A DNA stretch of 19,117 bases, taken from the NCBI GenBank assembly GCA_019422485.1, contig JAHZDG010000009.1, positions 20,400 to 39,516 on the forward strand. Direction: 5' to 3'. Shown here piece by piece: positions 7,655 to 14,953 of the stretch. The DNA comes from Alistipes sp. (GTDB lineage Bacteria > Bacteroidota > Bacteroidia > Bacteroidales > Rikenellaceae). Each line of letters starts with the position of its first letter. Positions within the stretch are counted from its first letter, which is position 1. The notes beneath the pieces were generated by a model, which was given only the letters and a program-made list of their open reading frames with translations, was not told the DNA's origin and made no database searches. The translations under genes and the position numbers were made by a program.

Positions 7655-8179
7655 ATGGCTGACATTCACAAACTTGCCTCCTTCATTCTGGCCTGGGAAG
7701 GAGGTTTCGTCGACGATCCGCTGGATCGGGGCGGCGCCACAAACCGCGGAGTCACCCTCTCCACCTGGCGCCAGGTAGGCTACGACAAAACCGGTGACGG
7801 AATCATCGACATCGACGATCTCCGTCTGCTCACCCCCGAAGAGGTCATCTACAACGTCTTGAAGCCCCATTATTGGGACCGGTGGCAGGCCGATCGGATT
7901 CAGCACCAATCCCTGGCCAACATTCTGGTCGACTGGGTGTGGGCTTCCGGCGTGCACGGCATCAAAATCCCCCAACGCATACTGGGCATTACCGTCGACG
8001 GCATCGTCGGCGAACAAACCTTGCATGCCGTCAATAACCGTCCCGCCCACATGCTGTTCGATCAGATTCGGGAAGCCCGTCTGCAGTTCGTCGATCAGAT
8101 TGTCCGAAACGATCCCCGTCAAAAACGCTTTCTCAAAGGCTGGAAAAACCGAATCAACGCCCTCCGTTTCGAAGCGTAA
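7655..8179 (+). CDS. GH108 N-acetylmuramidase (endolysin-like)
   Basis: Peptidoglycan-cleaving enzyme of glycoside hydrolase family 108, expected to hydrolyse the MurNAc-GlcNAc bond. Its 174 residues begin with the catalytic motif WEGGF, with Glu15 as the acid, and continue DPLDRGGATNRGVT, a hallmark of the family. The C-terminal half (about 95-165) matches the accessory peptidoglycan-binding domain that follows GH108 catalytic domains, including GITVDGIVGEQTL. Between them, residues 44-55 (DKTGDGIIDIDD) fit an EF-hand calcium loop. There is no signal peptide, so like many endolysins it would need a holin or other route to reach the cell wall. It sits 12 nt after the holin-like gene and 56 nt before the spanin-like gene. 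Confidence 0.9.
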   Translation: MADIHKLASFILAWEGGFVDDPLDRGGATNRGVTLSTWRQVGYDKTGDGIIDIDDLRLLTPEEVIYNVLKPHYWDRWQADRIQHQSLANILVDWVWASGVHGIKIPQRILGITVDGIVGEQTLHAVNNRPAHMLFDQIREARLQFVDQIVRNDPRQKRFLKGWKNRINALRFEA

Positions 8180-8235
8180 CGTTTCCGACACCCAACCATA
8201 CTCCTGTTTCCTTTTCAACACAAATTGTTCCCATC

Positions 8236-8805
8236 ATGAATCGAAACGTCGCTGTACTGACTCTTTGTCTCGGCCTTTTGAGCAGTTGCGGCCCCCGCAA
8301 AGCCACCCTCCAGAGTCACACCCAAACCGACAGCCAAGCCATCCGACAGACCGAAACCTTCCTTTCGCACCAACAGGAGACCTCCACCGCCACAGACAGC
8401 ACACAAAAGAACCTCCAGCAAGGAGTTCAGACCCAGGAAATCTTGTCCGAAGAATGGAGTCATCTACACCTGCAGTTATACGACACCGATCAACCGCCCG
8501 ACTCTCTCAGTGGCCAAAGGCCGCTGTTAGCCGACATGACCCTCTATCGGGAGGGGCGCACCACCTCCCAAACCCGACAAGAAACGCTCCGCCACGAAAC
8601 CACACACCGCACACACGTCCAAAGCCATCGTCAAATCGACACACTTTCGGCCCGCAGCCAACAACAAACAAGCAGCACCGCCGAACATCAAATCCATCAG
8701 ACAGAACGTACCTCCCGACGCACGCCTTTGCTCCTCTGGATCATCGGTCTGGGGGTCCTGGGTGCAGCCGGATACCTTCTACAACACAAATTTCATCAAT
8801 CCTAA
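8236..8805 (+). CDS. Lipoprotein with C-terminal membrane segment, u-spanin candidate
   Basis: A 189-residue protein with a lipoprotein signal peptide ending in LSSC (lipidated Cys18), a periplasmic region rich in Gln, Thr, Ser and His (about 19-160), and one strongly hydrophobic C-terminal segment (about 164-182), leaving a tail of seven residues. A lipid anchor at one end and a membrane helix at the other would bridge outer and inner membranes. This is the topology of unimolecular spanins such as phage T1 gp11, which fuse the two membranes in the last step of lysis. Position after the muramidase supports this. There is no Asp after the cysteine, and no acidic surface-export signal. One caution: two Arg lie just before the helix on the supposed periplasmic side. 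I recognise no sequence family. Confidence 0.7.
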   Translation: MNRNVAVLTLCLGLLSSCGPRKATLQSHTQTDSQAIRQTETFLSHQQETSTATDSTQKNLQQGVQTQEILSEEWSHLHLQLYDTDQPPDSLSGQRPLLADMTLYREGRTTSQTRQETLRHETTHRTHVQSHRQIDTLSARSQQQTSSTAEHQIHQTERTSRRTPLLLWIIGLGVLGAAGYLLQHKFHQS

Positions 8806-8819
8806 ATACCGCACGAAAT

Positions 8820-8854
8820 GAGCCGGGGAGTTCTTTTGTAGAACTCCCCGGCTC
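8820..8854. terminator. Bidirectional terminator between convergent genes
   Basis: Fifteen-bp perfect stem GAGCCGGGGAGTTCT (8820-8834) and AGAACTCCCCGGCTC (8840-8854) with the loop TTTGT. A T-rich stretch follows on the plus strand. It lies between the spanin-like gene (plus) and the FKBP gene (minus) and probably serves both. Confidence 0.9.
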
Positions 8855-8882
8855 GTTTATCTTTTCAGGCTCGTTCGCCCCA

Positions 8883-9629
8883 TCAATGGAATCCCATCGG
8901 AGCCCCCGTAGAGACGGCGCCCGCGCCAGACTCAATATCAAACAATTCCACCTCAAAAATCAGGGCTTCATTGGGACGGACCATATCTCCGGCTCCCCGC
9001 GACCCATAAGCCAGTTTGGAGGGGAGATAAAAAATGTATTTGGCCCCGAGCGGCATCAGCTGCATGCCTTCGACCACTCCCGGAATCAGGTTCCGTAAAG
9101 GCGTATCCATCGGCATACCCCGCTTGTCAGACGAGTCGATCACCGTTCCGTCCGTCCGCTTCATCGTATAATAGATCCGCACTACATCCGCAGGCGTCGG
9201 TCGAGCTCCTTCCCCCTTTTTGACAATGCGGTACTGCAAGCCGCTGAAAGTCGTCTTTACCCCCGGCTGCTTACGGTTAGCCGCCAGAAAATCTTCACCG
9301 ACCTGCTGAAGCGCCTCCTGCTGCTTCTGATTCCACATCTTCTTATATTGCTGCAGGAAAAGCGTCGCCTCCTGGTCGCTCATACGACCCGCCTGCCCGG
9401 ACAAACACTCCGCAACGGCTTCGAAAAACACCTTTTGATTCAGATCCTGCTTCAACATGGCACTGTCCGAACGCATCAGACTGGTTCCGATCAGCCGACC
9501 CAATGCATAAGAGAGGGTATCCGAAGAGGTTTGCAAGGTCGTGGGGGTTCCTTCCTGAGGCTCTGCCCCATAAGCCGACACCCCGCCCAATCCAGCCGTC
9601 AACAGGCTAATCCATATCCATTTTTTCAT
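8883..9629 (-). CDS. Exported FKBP-type peptidyl-prolyl isomerase (FkpA/Mip-like)
   Basis: Periplasmic folding factor catalysing cis/trans isomerisation of peptide bonds before proline. The 248 residues start with a Sec signal peptide (MKKWIWISLLTAGLGG, cleavage near SAYGA). A helical FKBP N-terminal dimerisation domain follows (about 30-130, with SYALGRLIGTSL), then the FKBP catalytic domain (about 140-232). Family residues are present: Tyr153 and Asp165 in the GTVIDSS segment, the VVEGMQLMPLGAK stretch and the LAYGSRGAG loop. Length and order match FkpA and Mip. It is convergent with the lysis-like cassette and divergent from the UroD-family gene, and looks like a single-gene unit. It is probably a housekeeping gene unrelated to its neighbours. 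Confidence 0.93.
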   Translation of the reverse strand: MKKWIWISLLTAGLGGVSAYGAEPQEGTPTTLQTSSDTLSYALGRLIGTSLMRSDSAMLKQDLNQKVFFEAVAECLSGQAGRMSDQEATLFLQQYKKMWNQKQQEALQQVGEDFLAANRKQPGVKTTFSGLQYRIVKKGEGARPTPADVVRIYYTMKRTDGTVIDSSDKRGMPMDTPLRNLIPGVVEGMQLMPLGAKYIFYLPSKLAYGSRGAGDMVRPNEALIFEVELFDIESGAGAVSTGAPMGFH

Positions 9630-9655
9630 CTCGTTGTCTTCGTTTCAAACAAAAT

Positions 9656-9663
9656 CAAAGATA
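9656..9663 (-). promoter_or_regulatory. -7 element of the FKBP gene promoter
   Basis: CAAAGATA on the plus strand reads TATCTTTG on the minus strand, a perfect TAnnTTTG. Transcription would begin about 20 nt before the ATG at 9629. No clear -33 TTTG is found at the expected distance. Confidence 0.5.
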
Positions 9664-9724
9664 GAAATTTTTCAGCCTCCCCCGTGATTTTCGAGGATAT
9701 TTCGCTATTTTAGAGAAAAATTTC
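9664..9724. repeat. Ten-bp inverted repeat in a divergent promoter region
   Basis: GAAATTTTTC (9664-9673) and its exact complement GAAAAATTTC (9715-9724) lie 41 bp apart in the 102-bp gap between the divergent FKBP and UroD-family genes. The right copy ends 7 bp before the UroD-family start codon. It could be a pair of operator half-sites, but AT-richness makes chance plausible. Confidence 0.45.
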
Positions 9725-9731
9725 ACCTTTC

Positions 9732-10979
9732 ATGACTTCTCGCGAAAACATTCTAGCCGCCATCAACCACCAAACGCCGGACCGGGTTCCGGTCGATCTG
9801 GGAGCCACCCCTTCTTCGGGAATTTCAGCCATCGCCTACAACAACCTCGTCCGCTATTTAGGCCTCGATAAACCGACCCTGATCTACGACGTTGTCCAAC
9901 AGTTGGCTCAACCCGATATGGAGCTGTTGGATCGTTTCGGCATCGACGTGCTGGACATCGGCCGAACCTTCAACACCCGTCCGGAAGACTGGTACCCCAT
10001 AACGCTCTCCAACGGAGAACAGGCCTTTTATCCCCAGAATTTTCATCCGGTCCACCTGCCTGACGGTTCCTGGGCCACTTACGATGACGACGGACAACGT
10101 CTCCTGACCAAAATGCCGGTCGGAGACACCTTCTTCGACCAGACCTATTTTCCCTACGCCGACAGCTATCCGGCCGACTATCACGACCTGGATGCCGAAA
10201 TGGGACGGGTACTGTGGGCCCGTCACGTCCATTCGCCCTGGGATCATGCGGCCGACGAAGGTTTTTACGACACCCTGCGGGAAAGAGCCCTGCAACTGCG
10301 GCAAACGACCGACAAAGCCCTGATGATCGTCTGCGGATGCAACCTGTTCGAATGGGGCACCTTCCTACGCCGCATGGACAACTTCCTGATGGACCTGCTC
10401 TGCGACGAACGCAACGTCGAACGGCTGCTGGACGAACTGATGACCCGCCACCTAGCCACCCTGGAGAAAGTATGCCGTTCGGTAGGCGATGTGGTAGACA
10501 TCATCCGTTTCGGAGACGATCTGGGAATGATTTCCGGTCCGTTCATGAGTCCCGAGACCTACCGAAAACTCTTCAAACCCCGCCATCGCATGTTGTGTGA
10601 CTACGTAAAAAGCCACAGCCAGGTGCATACGTTCATCCACTCCTGCGGTTCTATTGCCGCCCTGCTGCCCGACCTGATCGACGCCGGTATCGAGATCATC
10701 AACCCGGTGCAAACCAATGCGGCAGGAATGGATCCGGCCTTCCTGAAACGGGAATTCGGCGCCGACGTCACCTTCTGGGGAGGAGGCATCGACACCGCTT
10801 CGATGCTCAATCGAGGCACCCCGGCCCAAGTGCGCGAACAGGTGCTGGAACGCCTAGAAATCTTCTCGCCCGGAGGCGGATTCGTCTTCAACACCGTCCA
10901 CAACATTCTACCGGACGTCCCCCCGCAGAACATCGTCGCCATGTACGATGCCATCGCAGAATTCAACGGTACACGATAA
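9732..10979 (+). CDS. Uroporphyrinogen decarboxylase-family protein, probable zinc methyltransferase type
   Basis: The 415-residue protein has the URO-D TIM-barrel family layout: N-terminal RENILAAINHQTPDRVPVD, the central GDDLG motif (261-265), and HSCGS (His303, Cys305), which corresponds to zinc ligands in corrinoid methyltransferases such as MtaA. True HemE proteins lack the HxC pair and are shorter (about 340-360 residues). A role in methyl transfer is thus more likely than haem synthesis. The position of the third zinc ligand is unclear: the segment near 388-391 reads TVHN rather than a cysteine. No corrinoid protein or partner methyltransferase is adjacent. It precedes a pectinolytic cluster, so removal of methyl groups from sugars is a speculative idea. 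It ends in a strong terminator and looks monocistronic. Confidence 0.85.
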   Translation: MTSRENILAAINHQTPDRVPVDLGATPSSGISAIAYNNLVRYLGLDKPTLIYDVVQQLAQPDMELLDRFGIDVLDIGRTFNTRPEDWYPITLSNGEQAFYPQNFHPVHLPDGSWATYDDDGQRLLTKMPVGDTFFDQTYFPYADSYPADYHDLDAEMGRVLWARHVHSPWDHAADEGFYDTLRERALQLRQTTDKALMIVCGCNLFEWGTFLRRMDNFLMDLLCDERNVERLLDELMTRHLATLEKVCRSVGDVVDIIRFGDDLGMISGPFMSPETYRKLFKPRHRMLCDYVKSHSQVHTFIHSCGSIAALLPDLIDAGIEIINPVQTNAAGMDPAFLKREFGADVTFWGGGIDTASMLNRGTPAQVREQVLERLEIFSPGGGFVFNTVHNILPDVPPQNIVAMYDAIAEFNGTR

Positions 10980-11019
10980 CCGCCCGCCGTTCTTCCGACG
11001 TCCATGTTCTAATTTCCAT

Positions 11020-11064
11020 AACAGCAAGGCCCTCCGCTTTTTACAAGCAGAGGGCCTTGCTGTT
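11020..11064. terminator. Bidirectional terminator between convergent genes
   Basis: Twenty-bp stem with one C/A mismatch: arm 11020-11039 (AACAGCAAGGCCCTCCGCTT) and arm 11045-11064, around the loop TTTAC. It lies between the UroD-family gene (plus) and the GH2 gene (minus) and fits both as terminator. Confidence 0.9.
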
Positions 11065-11092
11065 TATTCTACCCAACGTGGATCCGTGTCAA

Positions 11093-14000
11093 TTACCAAG
11101 TGAGTAACCCTTCGGCAAACATTCTCGCCGTCGGATTCGTCGTAACCCGACCGGCCAGCATCACTTCGCTGATCCGGAACACACCCCGTCCGTGACGCAA
11201 CTCGCAAGCCGCCATCACCGGACCTTTGTCTTCAAGCCAGTTGGAATTTCCGCTCAACACCAGCGGCGTCCAATCCGGAGCCGTCAGCGTCTGACCCAAC
11301 AACGGCATCACATACCCCACCGACGGATCGTACCAGAACCAGAAGTCCATCGGTCGGAAGGTTTTCATGGCCGGATAATCCACCAGCGGCGAAGCGAAAT
11401 AGTATTTCCCCATGGTGGTATTATCCACCTGTACCGGCTTATCTGCCACCGTATATTCCCCGGCCGGAAGCTCCAACAAGATGGCCTTTCCGCCTCGGGC
11501 GACCCAGGCATCGATCGCCTCCCGATCGCGTTCATAAGCCGCAAAATCGTCGATCAGTACCACCTGAGCGTCCTCCAGCGCCGATACCGACTGACACCCC
11601 ATCTCGGCACTCAACGCCCGGGATTTGTCACCCAAGGCATACACCTTGCGGAGGACGGGTTTCTCGGCCGGGAATACTTCCAAAGTCTCTACGTTCTGAT
11701 GTACGGGTTTGCCCTCCGCATCGTTGAGCGAGACCCGCAGCCGATAGGTCGTCCGTTTCGATACTTTCGGAGCCTCGAACGCAATCGAGCCCTGATAGGC
11801 CGACTCACAGGCCGGCACCTTGACCGGAATACGATGGGCAAATATCACCCGATCGCCCCGTTCGAGCTGATAACTGAGCGTATAACCCTCGGGCACCCGA
11901 TCGGTATCGTTGCACACCCAGGCTTCCAGCGAGACGGATTCTCCGGCAAAATATTTCCAGCGATCCGTTCTCAAAGAGGTCATCAACGGAGCCAACGCAT
12001 CCCGATAGGCGAAATAAGCCGGTTTGGGTTGGCGGTCCACATCCATGATCGTCTTCATCCAGCCGGACGGGAAGGCGTCGATAAACAGGTGAATGGCGAA
12101 CGAAACCATCCGGTTGTCACGCCGGAAGTTCTCCGTAGTAAACTTGGTCACCCAGCGCTGATGTTCCCAGCTGGCGTCCACCCAATCCTGTAACGTATGC
12201 TGGGTATTGTACCACATGTAGTGAAAGCGGTGAGTCTGCGCCTGCGGAATCCGGTTGGCGGTCCAGGTCCGCTCCTCGGCCGGCGTCTGCGGCAGCCACG
12301 AAGCCGGATAATACTTATACATCACCTCTACGGGATCGAGTCCTTCGGAACCGAACTCCCCGCAGGCGTAGTACCAGTCGGGTTTGACCATCTGCCAATA
12401 GCCCTTATGCATCTTGCCCAGCCCCAAACCGTGACCGTTATACCAGCCGTTATAACAGTGGTTGTCGGGCAGCCCCGGGGAGGGCGGATCATAATCGCCG
12501 TCCCCCGCCTTGATCACCCGATCGGGATTGGCCAACAGCACCGCCTGATCGAAAGCCGTGAAAAGCCGTTCATACTCTTCCAACTCCGCAAAACTGCGCT
12601 GAGGCTGTCCCTCGGCATTCGGGAAACGCTCATTGATATAGGAGACCATGATGGTGCTGGGATGAGAGCGCACCAGGCGTTCCATCTCTTCGGCCTGTTT
12701 AACGGCTTCGGCCATCAGGTTGCGGCGCAGGCTGCCGAACAGCGGCAGATCAGCCTGATTCAACAGTCCCAAGCGATCGCACATGTCGTAAATCTCGGGC
12801 TGCACCGGACGCTGGGTCAGTCGCAGATAGTTCATGTTGCAGATCTTGGCCAGCAGAATATCCTCGATCAGCTGCGTGGTATCGCCCTTATAGACACACT
12901 GCTGCAGATGCCCCATCGTATTGGCGCCCCGCAAGCGAATGGGGCGTCCGTTCAGGTACATCATCCCGCGCGGACGGCTGACGGTATCCATTGTGAAGGT
13001 GCGCATGCCGAACTGACGGACCGCCCCGTCGATCTTCCGACCGGTACTGTCCAGCACGCTGACCTGGATCTGATAGAGCCACGGATGTTCGAGATCCCAC
13101 CACCGGAAATCCTTCATCTCGAGGGGAATCTTCAGAAAGTTCACCCCGTAACCCATTTTCAGCTCGATGCTCTGGTTATCGGTCGGTTTGGCCAGGTCGC
13201 CCACGCCCGGCACATAGGTCGAGCGCGGCGTGTATTTCATCTCCCGCACCACCGTCTGTTCGAAATTCTGTCCGAAAACCGAAATCAACAGTTGGGTGCG
13301 TTGCTGCACCGAATCGTAGTTGTTGATTTCGATCCAGGCTTCGGCCGCCGAATCCTCCGGCAGCGGACGCACGAAAATATCGTTTACATGCATGTCGGCC
13401 CGGGCTTCGAGGTAACAATCCTGATAGATCCCCATGCCGGCCGGACAGTGGTGCCATCCCACCTCCGGATCGTCGTATCCCAACCCAGTAGCGGCATAGA
13501 TCTTATCGCCGCGCACGTTCTCGCGGGCGATGCTGGTACCCGTGGTGGTGTAGTCGTTCTCCACCTTCACCAACAAGACGTTTTTCCCGGGACGCGCCTC
13601 CTTGGAGATTTCACATTCGAACGGGGCAAAAAAGCCCGTATGGGTACCAACCAGGTTTCCATTCCAATAGACCTGCGCTTTATAGTCCACCCCTTTGAAG
13701 CAGACAAACAGCGCCCCTGTCCCCAACATCTCGGCAGGCACCTCCACCTCCTTGCGGTAATAGGTCACCGCCCGACCCAGCGGCGCCCCAAAATGAGGAA
13801 CACGTACCGTCTCCCAGTTGCCTTCGCCTCGCAAAACGGCCGGCAGATTTCCCCGATCCTCGGGCGTCTCGATCCGCCAGTCGAATGTATCCAGAGCCAA
13901 TCGCTGACGCATCGTCTCCAACGACGGAGCCACATTCCGCAAAAAAGGCGCATACTGCGCTTTCATCCGATCCAGCTCAGCCTGCAACTCTTCCGGGGTA

Positions 14001-14197
14001 TCCATCACCTCCATGGGTTCGAACACCGCTGCGGGATCATGTTCCACGGGCAGCCACAAGGTATCCAGCCGAGGCGGTTGAGGTTCGACCAGCCGTTCAC
14101 GCCGCAACTGATAGTGCCCCGTTGCAATATCGGCGAATTTATCCTGCGCCGACACGCTGACGGCACAAAACAGGAAAAATAACGTCAGTTTTTTCAT
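11093..14197 (-). CDS. Exported glycoside hydrolase family 2 enzyme
   Basis: Large retaining exo-glycosidase. From the ATG at 14197 it has 1034 residues and a Sec signal peptide (MKKLTLFFLFCAVSVSAQ). A start at 14206 adds only MNS; longer upstream frames lack sense. Order: helical leader (about 65-100), GH2 sugar-binding jelly roll (about 105-270), Ig-like domain (about 270-405), then the TIM barrel (from about 408, PRGMMYLNGRPIRLRGAN). The acid/base is Glu523 in YINERF and the nucleophile is probably Glu614 in CGEFGSEG, both classic GH2 positions. A C-terminal part (about 835-1034) resembles a class I amidotransferase-like, non-catalytic fold. Substrate is not readable: GH2 covers galactosidase, glucuronidase, mannosidase and arabinopyranosidase. 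Neighbouring GH106-like and GH28 genes point to a rhamnogalacturonan side chain. Confidence 0.9.
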   Translation of the reverse strand: MKKLTLFFLFCAVSVSAQDKFADIATGHYQLRRERLVEPQPPRLDTLWLPVEHDPAAVFEPMEVMDTPEELQAELDRMKAQYAPFLRNVAPSLETMRQRLALDTFDWRIETPEDRGNLPAVLRGEGNWETVRVPHFGAPLGRAVTYYRKEVEVPAEMLGTGALFVCFKGVDYKAQVYWNGNLVGTHTGFFAPFECEISKEARPGKNVLLVKVENDYTTTGTSIARENVRGDKIYAATGLGYDDPEVGWHHCPAGMGIYQDCYLEARADMHVNDIFVRPLPEDSAAEAWIEINNYDSVQQRTQLLISVFGQNFEQTVVREMKYTPRSTYVPGVGDLAKPTDNQSIELKMGYGVNFLKIPLEMKDFRWWDLEHPWLYQIQVSVLDSTGRKIDGAVRQFGMRTFTMDTVSRPRGMMYLNGRPIRLRGANTMGHLQQCVYKGDTTQLIEDILLAKICNMNYLRLTQRPVQPEIYDMCDRLGLLNQADLPLFGSLRRNLMAEAVKQAEEMERLVRSHPSTIMVSYINERFPNAEGQPQRSFAELEEYERLFTAFDQAVLLANPDRVIKAGDGDYDPPSPGLPDNHCYNGWYNGHGLGLGKMHKGYWQMVKPDWYYACGEFGSEGLDPVEVMYKYYPASWLPQTPAEERTWTANRIPQAQTHRFHYMWYNTQHTLQDWVDASWEHQRWVTKFTTENFRRDNRMVSFAIHLFIDAFPSGWMKTIMDVDRQPKPAYFAYRDALAPLMTSLRTDRWKYFAGESVSLEAWVCNDTDRVPEGYTLSYQLERGDRVIFAHRIPVKVPACESAYQGSIAFEAPKVSKRTTYRLRVSLNDAEGKPVHQNVETLEVFPAEKPVLRKVYALGDKSRALSAEMGCQSVSALEDAQVVLIDDFAAYERDREAIDAWVARGGKAILLELPAGEYTVADKPVQVDNTTMGKYYFASPLVDYPAMKTFRPMDFWFWYDPSVGYVMPLLGQTLTAPDWTPLVLSGNSNWLEDKGPVMAACELRHGRGVFRISEVMLAGRVTTNPTARMFAEGLLTW

Positions 14198-14343
14198 AGA
14201 ATTCATGGATCGAATCTTTATCGTGTGCATTAACAATCGTGAGAGGGATACGGTCCGCCCGTCGGAAACGTCCCTAAAGAGCGCCCTTCCGAGACACGGA
14301 AACGACGATTTCCCATCCGGGCCAGGCTCCCCACCAAGAGAAA

Positions 14344-14351
14344 CAAATATA
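14344..14351 (-). promoter_or_regulatory. -7 element of the GH2 gene promoter
   Basis: CAAATATA on the plus strand reads TATATTTG on the minus strand, a perfect TAnnTTTG. It implies a leader of about 140 nt before the GH2 start. No clear -33 TTTG is seen 19-21 bp further upstream, which may mean activator dependence. Confidence 0.45.
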
Positions 14352-14545
14352 CGCATTCCCGAGCACATATCATAATGTCCCTCACCGAAAAGCCCCGTCC
14401 AAAAGTCCCGGAAAGGCTTCGCCCTCAGCCCGTCTTCCATCCTGGAAATTTCTCCGGAAATATTTCAATCCAAAATACGATCCCCAAACTAGTTTTTCGC
14501 CCCGAACCTCCACCCGATTATTCTCATTCTTTTCCCTAATACGCT

Positions 14546-14559
14546 CCTTTTCGAAAAGG
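14546..14559. promoter_or_regulatory. Fourteen-bp perfect palindrome, operator candidate
   Basis: CCTTTTCGAAAAGG is its own reverse complement. It lies near the middle of the divergent region between the GH2 and GH106-like genes, where a shared regulator could bind. No regulator gene is present in the window. Confidence 0.4.
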
Positions 14560-14573
14560 TTTTCCTTCCGTTT

Positions 14574-14593
14574 TCTATACTACTCTATACTAC
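14574..14593 (+). repeat. Ten-bp tandem direct repeat
   Basis: TCTATACTAC occurs twice head to tail (14574-14583, 14584-14593). The 10-bp period places both copies on the same helical face. It lies 15 bp from the palindrome in the divergent region, so it could be part of the same control site. Confidence 0.6.
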
Positions 14594-14953
14594 ACTAAAA
14601 ACAACTTTCTATCCCCATTTTTCCCCTTATTTAGGAAGAAATTCTGCTCTATTTGACGAAAGCCGCCTCTTTTTTGTTAAAAATTACACATCCCATTTAC
14701 TCCCGAGTCGTTTATTAACAGCCCAAACCGAGCCCGTGGAATTTTACGCTTTCCTAAAAACTTTCGTTTTTGAAGAACAACCGACCCGCTACGACCGACA
14801 AAACGAGGAAATCTCGAATATTATCCTTAATTTCGTAAAAATTTTTGCTTGTCGGAACCTCCCCGACCGCTCTCACAGACCATCTGAGAGATTCCGACCC
14901 GAACCGCGAATTTTTCATATTCATACACGAAAGTACCTACAAAACACTGACCG

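Larger units (their letters stand above)
14198..14953. other. 756-bp AT-rich divergent regulatory region
   Basis: No convincing gene lies between the divergent GH2 and GH106-like genes; a 79-codon plus ORF (14736-14975) has no family features and overlaps the next start out of frame. The stretch 14450-14850 is much richer in A/T than the flanks. It contains a 14-bp palindrome (14546-14559), a 10-bp palindrome AAACTAGTTT (14486-14495), a 10-bp tandem repeat (14574-14593) and a minus-strand -7 element (14344-14351). A hairpin, CTCTCA (14870-14875) with TGAGAG (14885-14890), lies in the leader of the GH106-like gene. The whole probably controls both enzymes. Confidence 0.6.

Noticed and set aside
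7331..8221. 296-codon minus-strand ORF opposite the holin-like and muramidase genes
   Set aside because: The sense strand shows GH108 catalytic motifs; the antisense frame is a compositional shadow.
8025..9098. 357-codon plus-strand ORF spanning the muramidase end, the lipoprotein gene and part of the FKBP gene
   Set aside because: Pro/Arg/Ser/His-rich shadow crossing three better genes and a strong terminator. I considered an Rz/Rz1-like overlapping pair, but it has no signal peptide or lipobox.
12197..14182. 661-codon plus-strand ORF antisense to the GH2 gene
   Set aside because: Very rich in His, Arg, Pro, Ile and Gln with no recognisable domain; it mirrors a well-supported GH2 frame with both catalytic motifs. 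GC-rich third positions make long antisense frames common.
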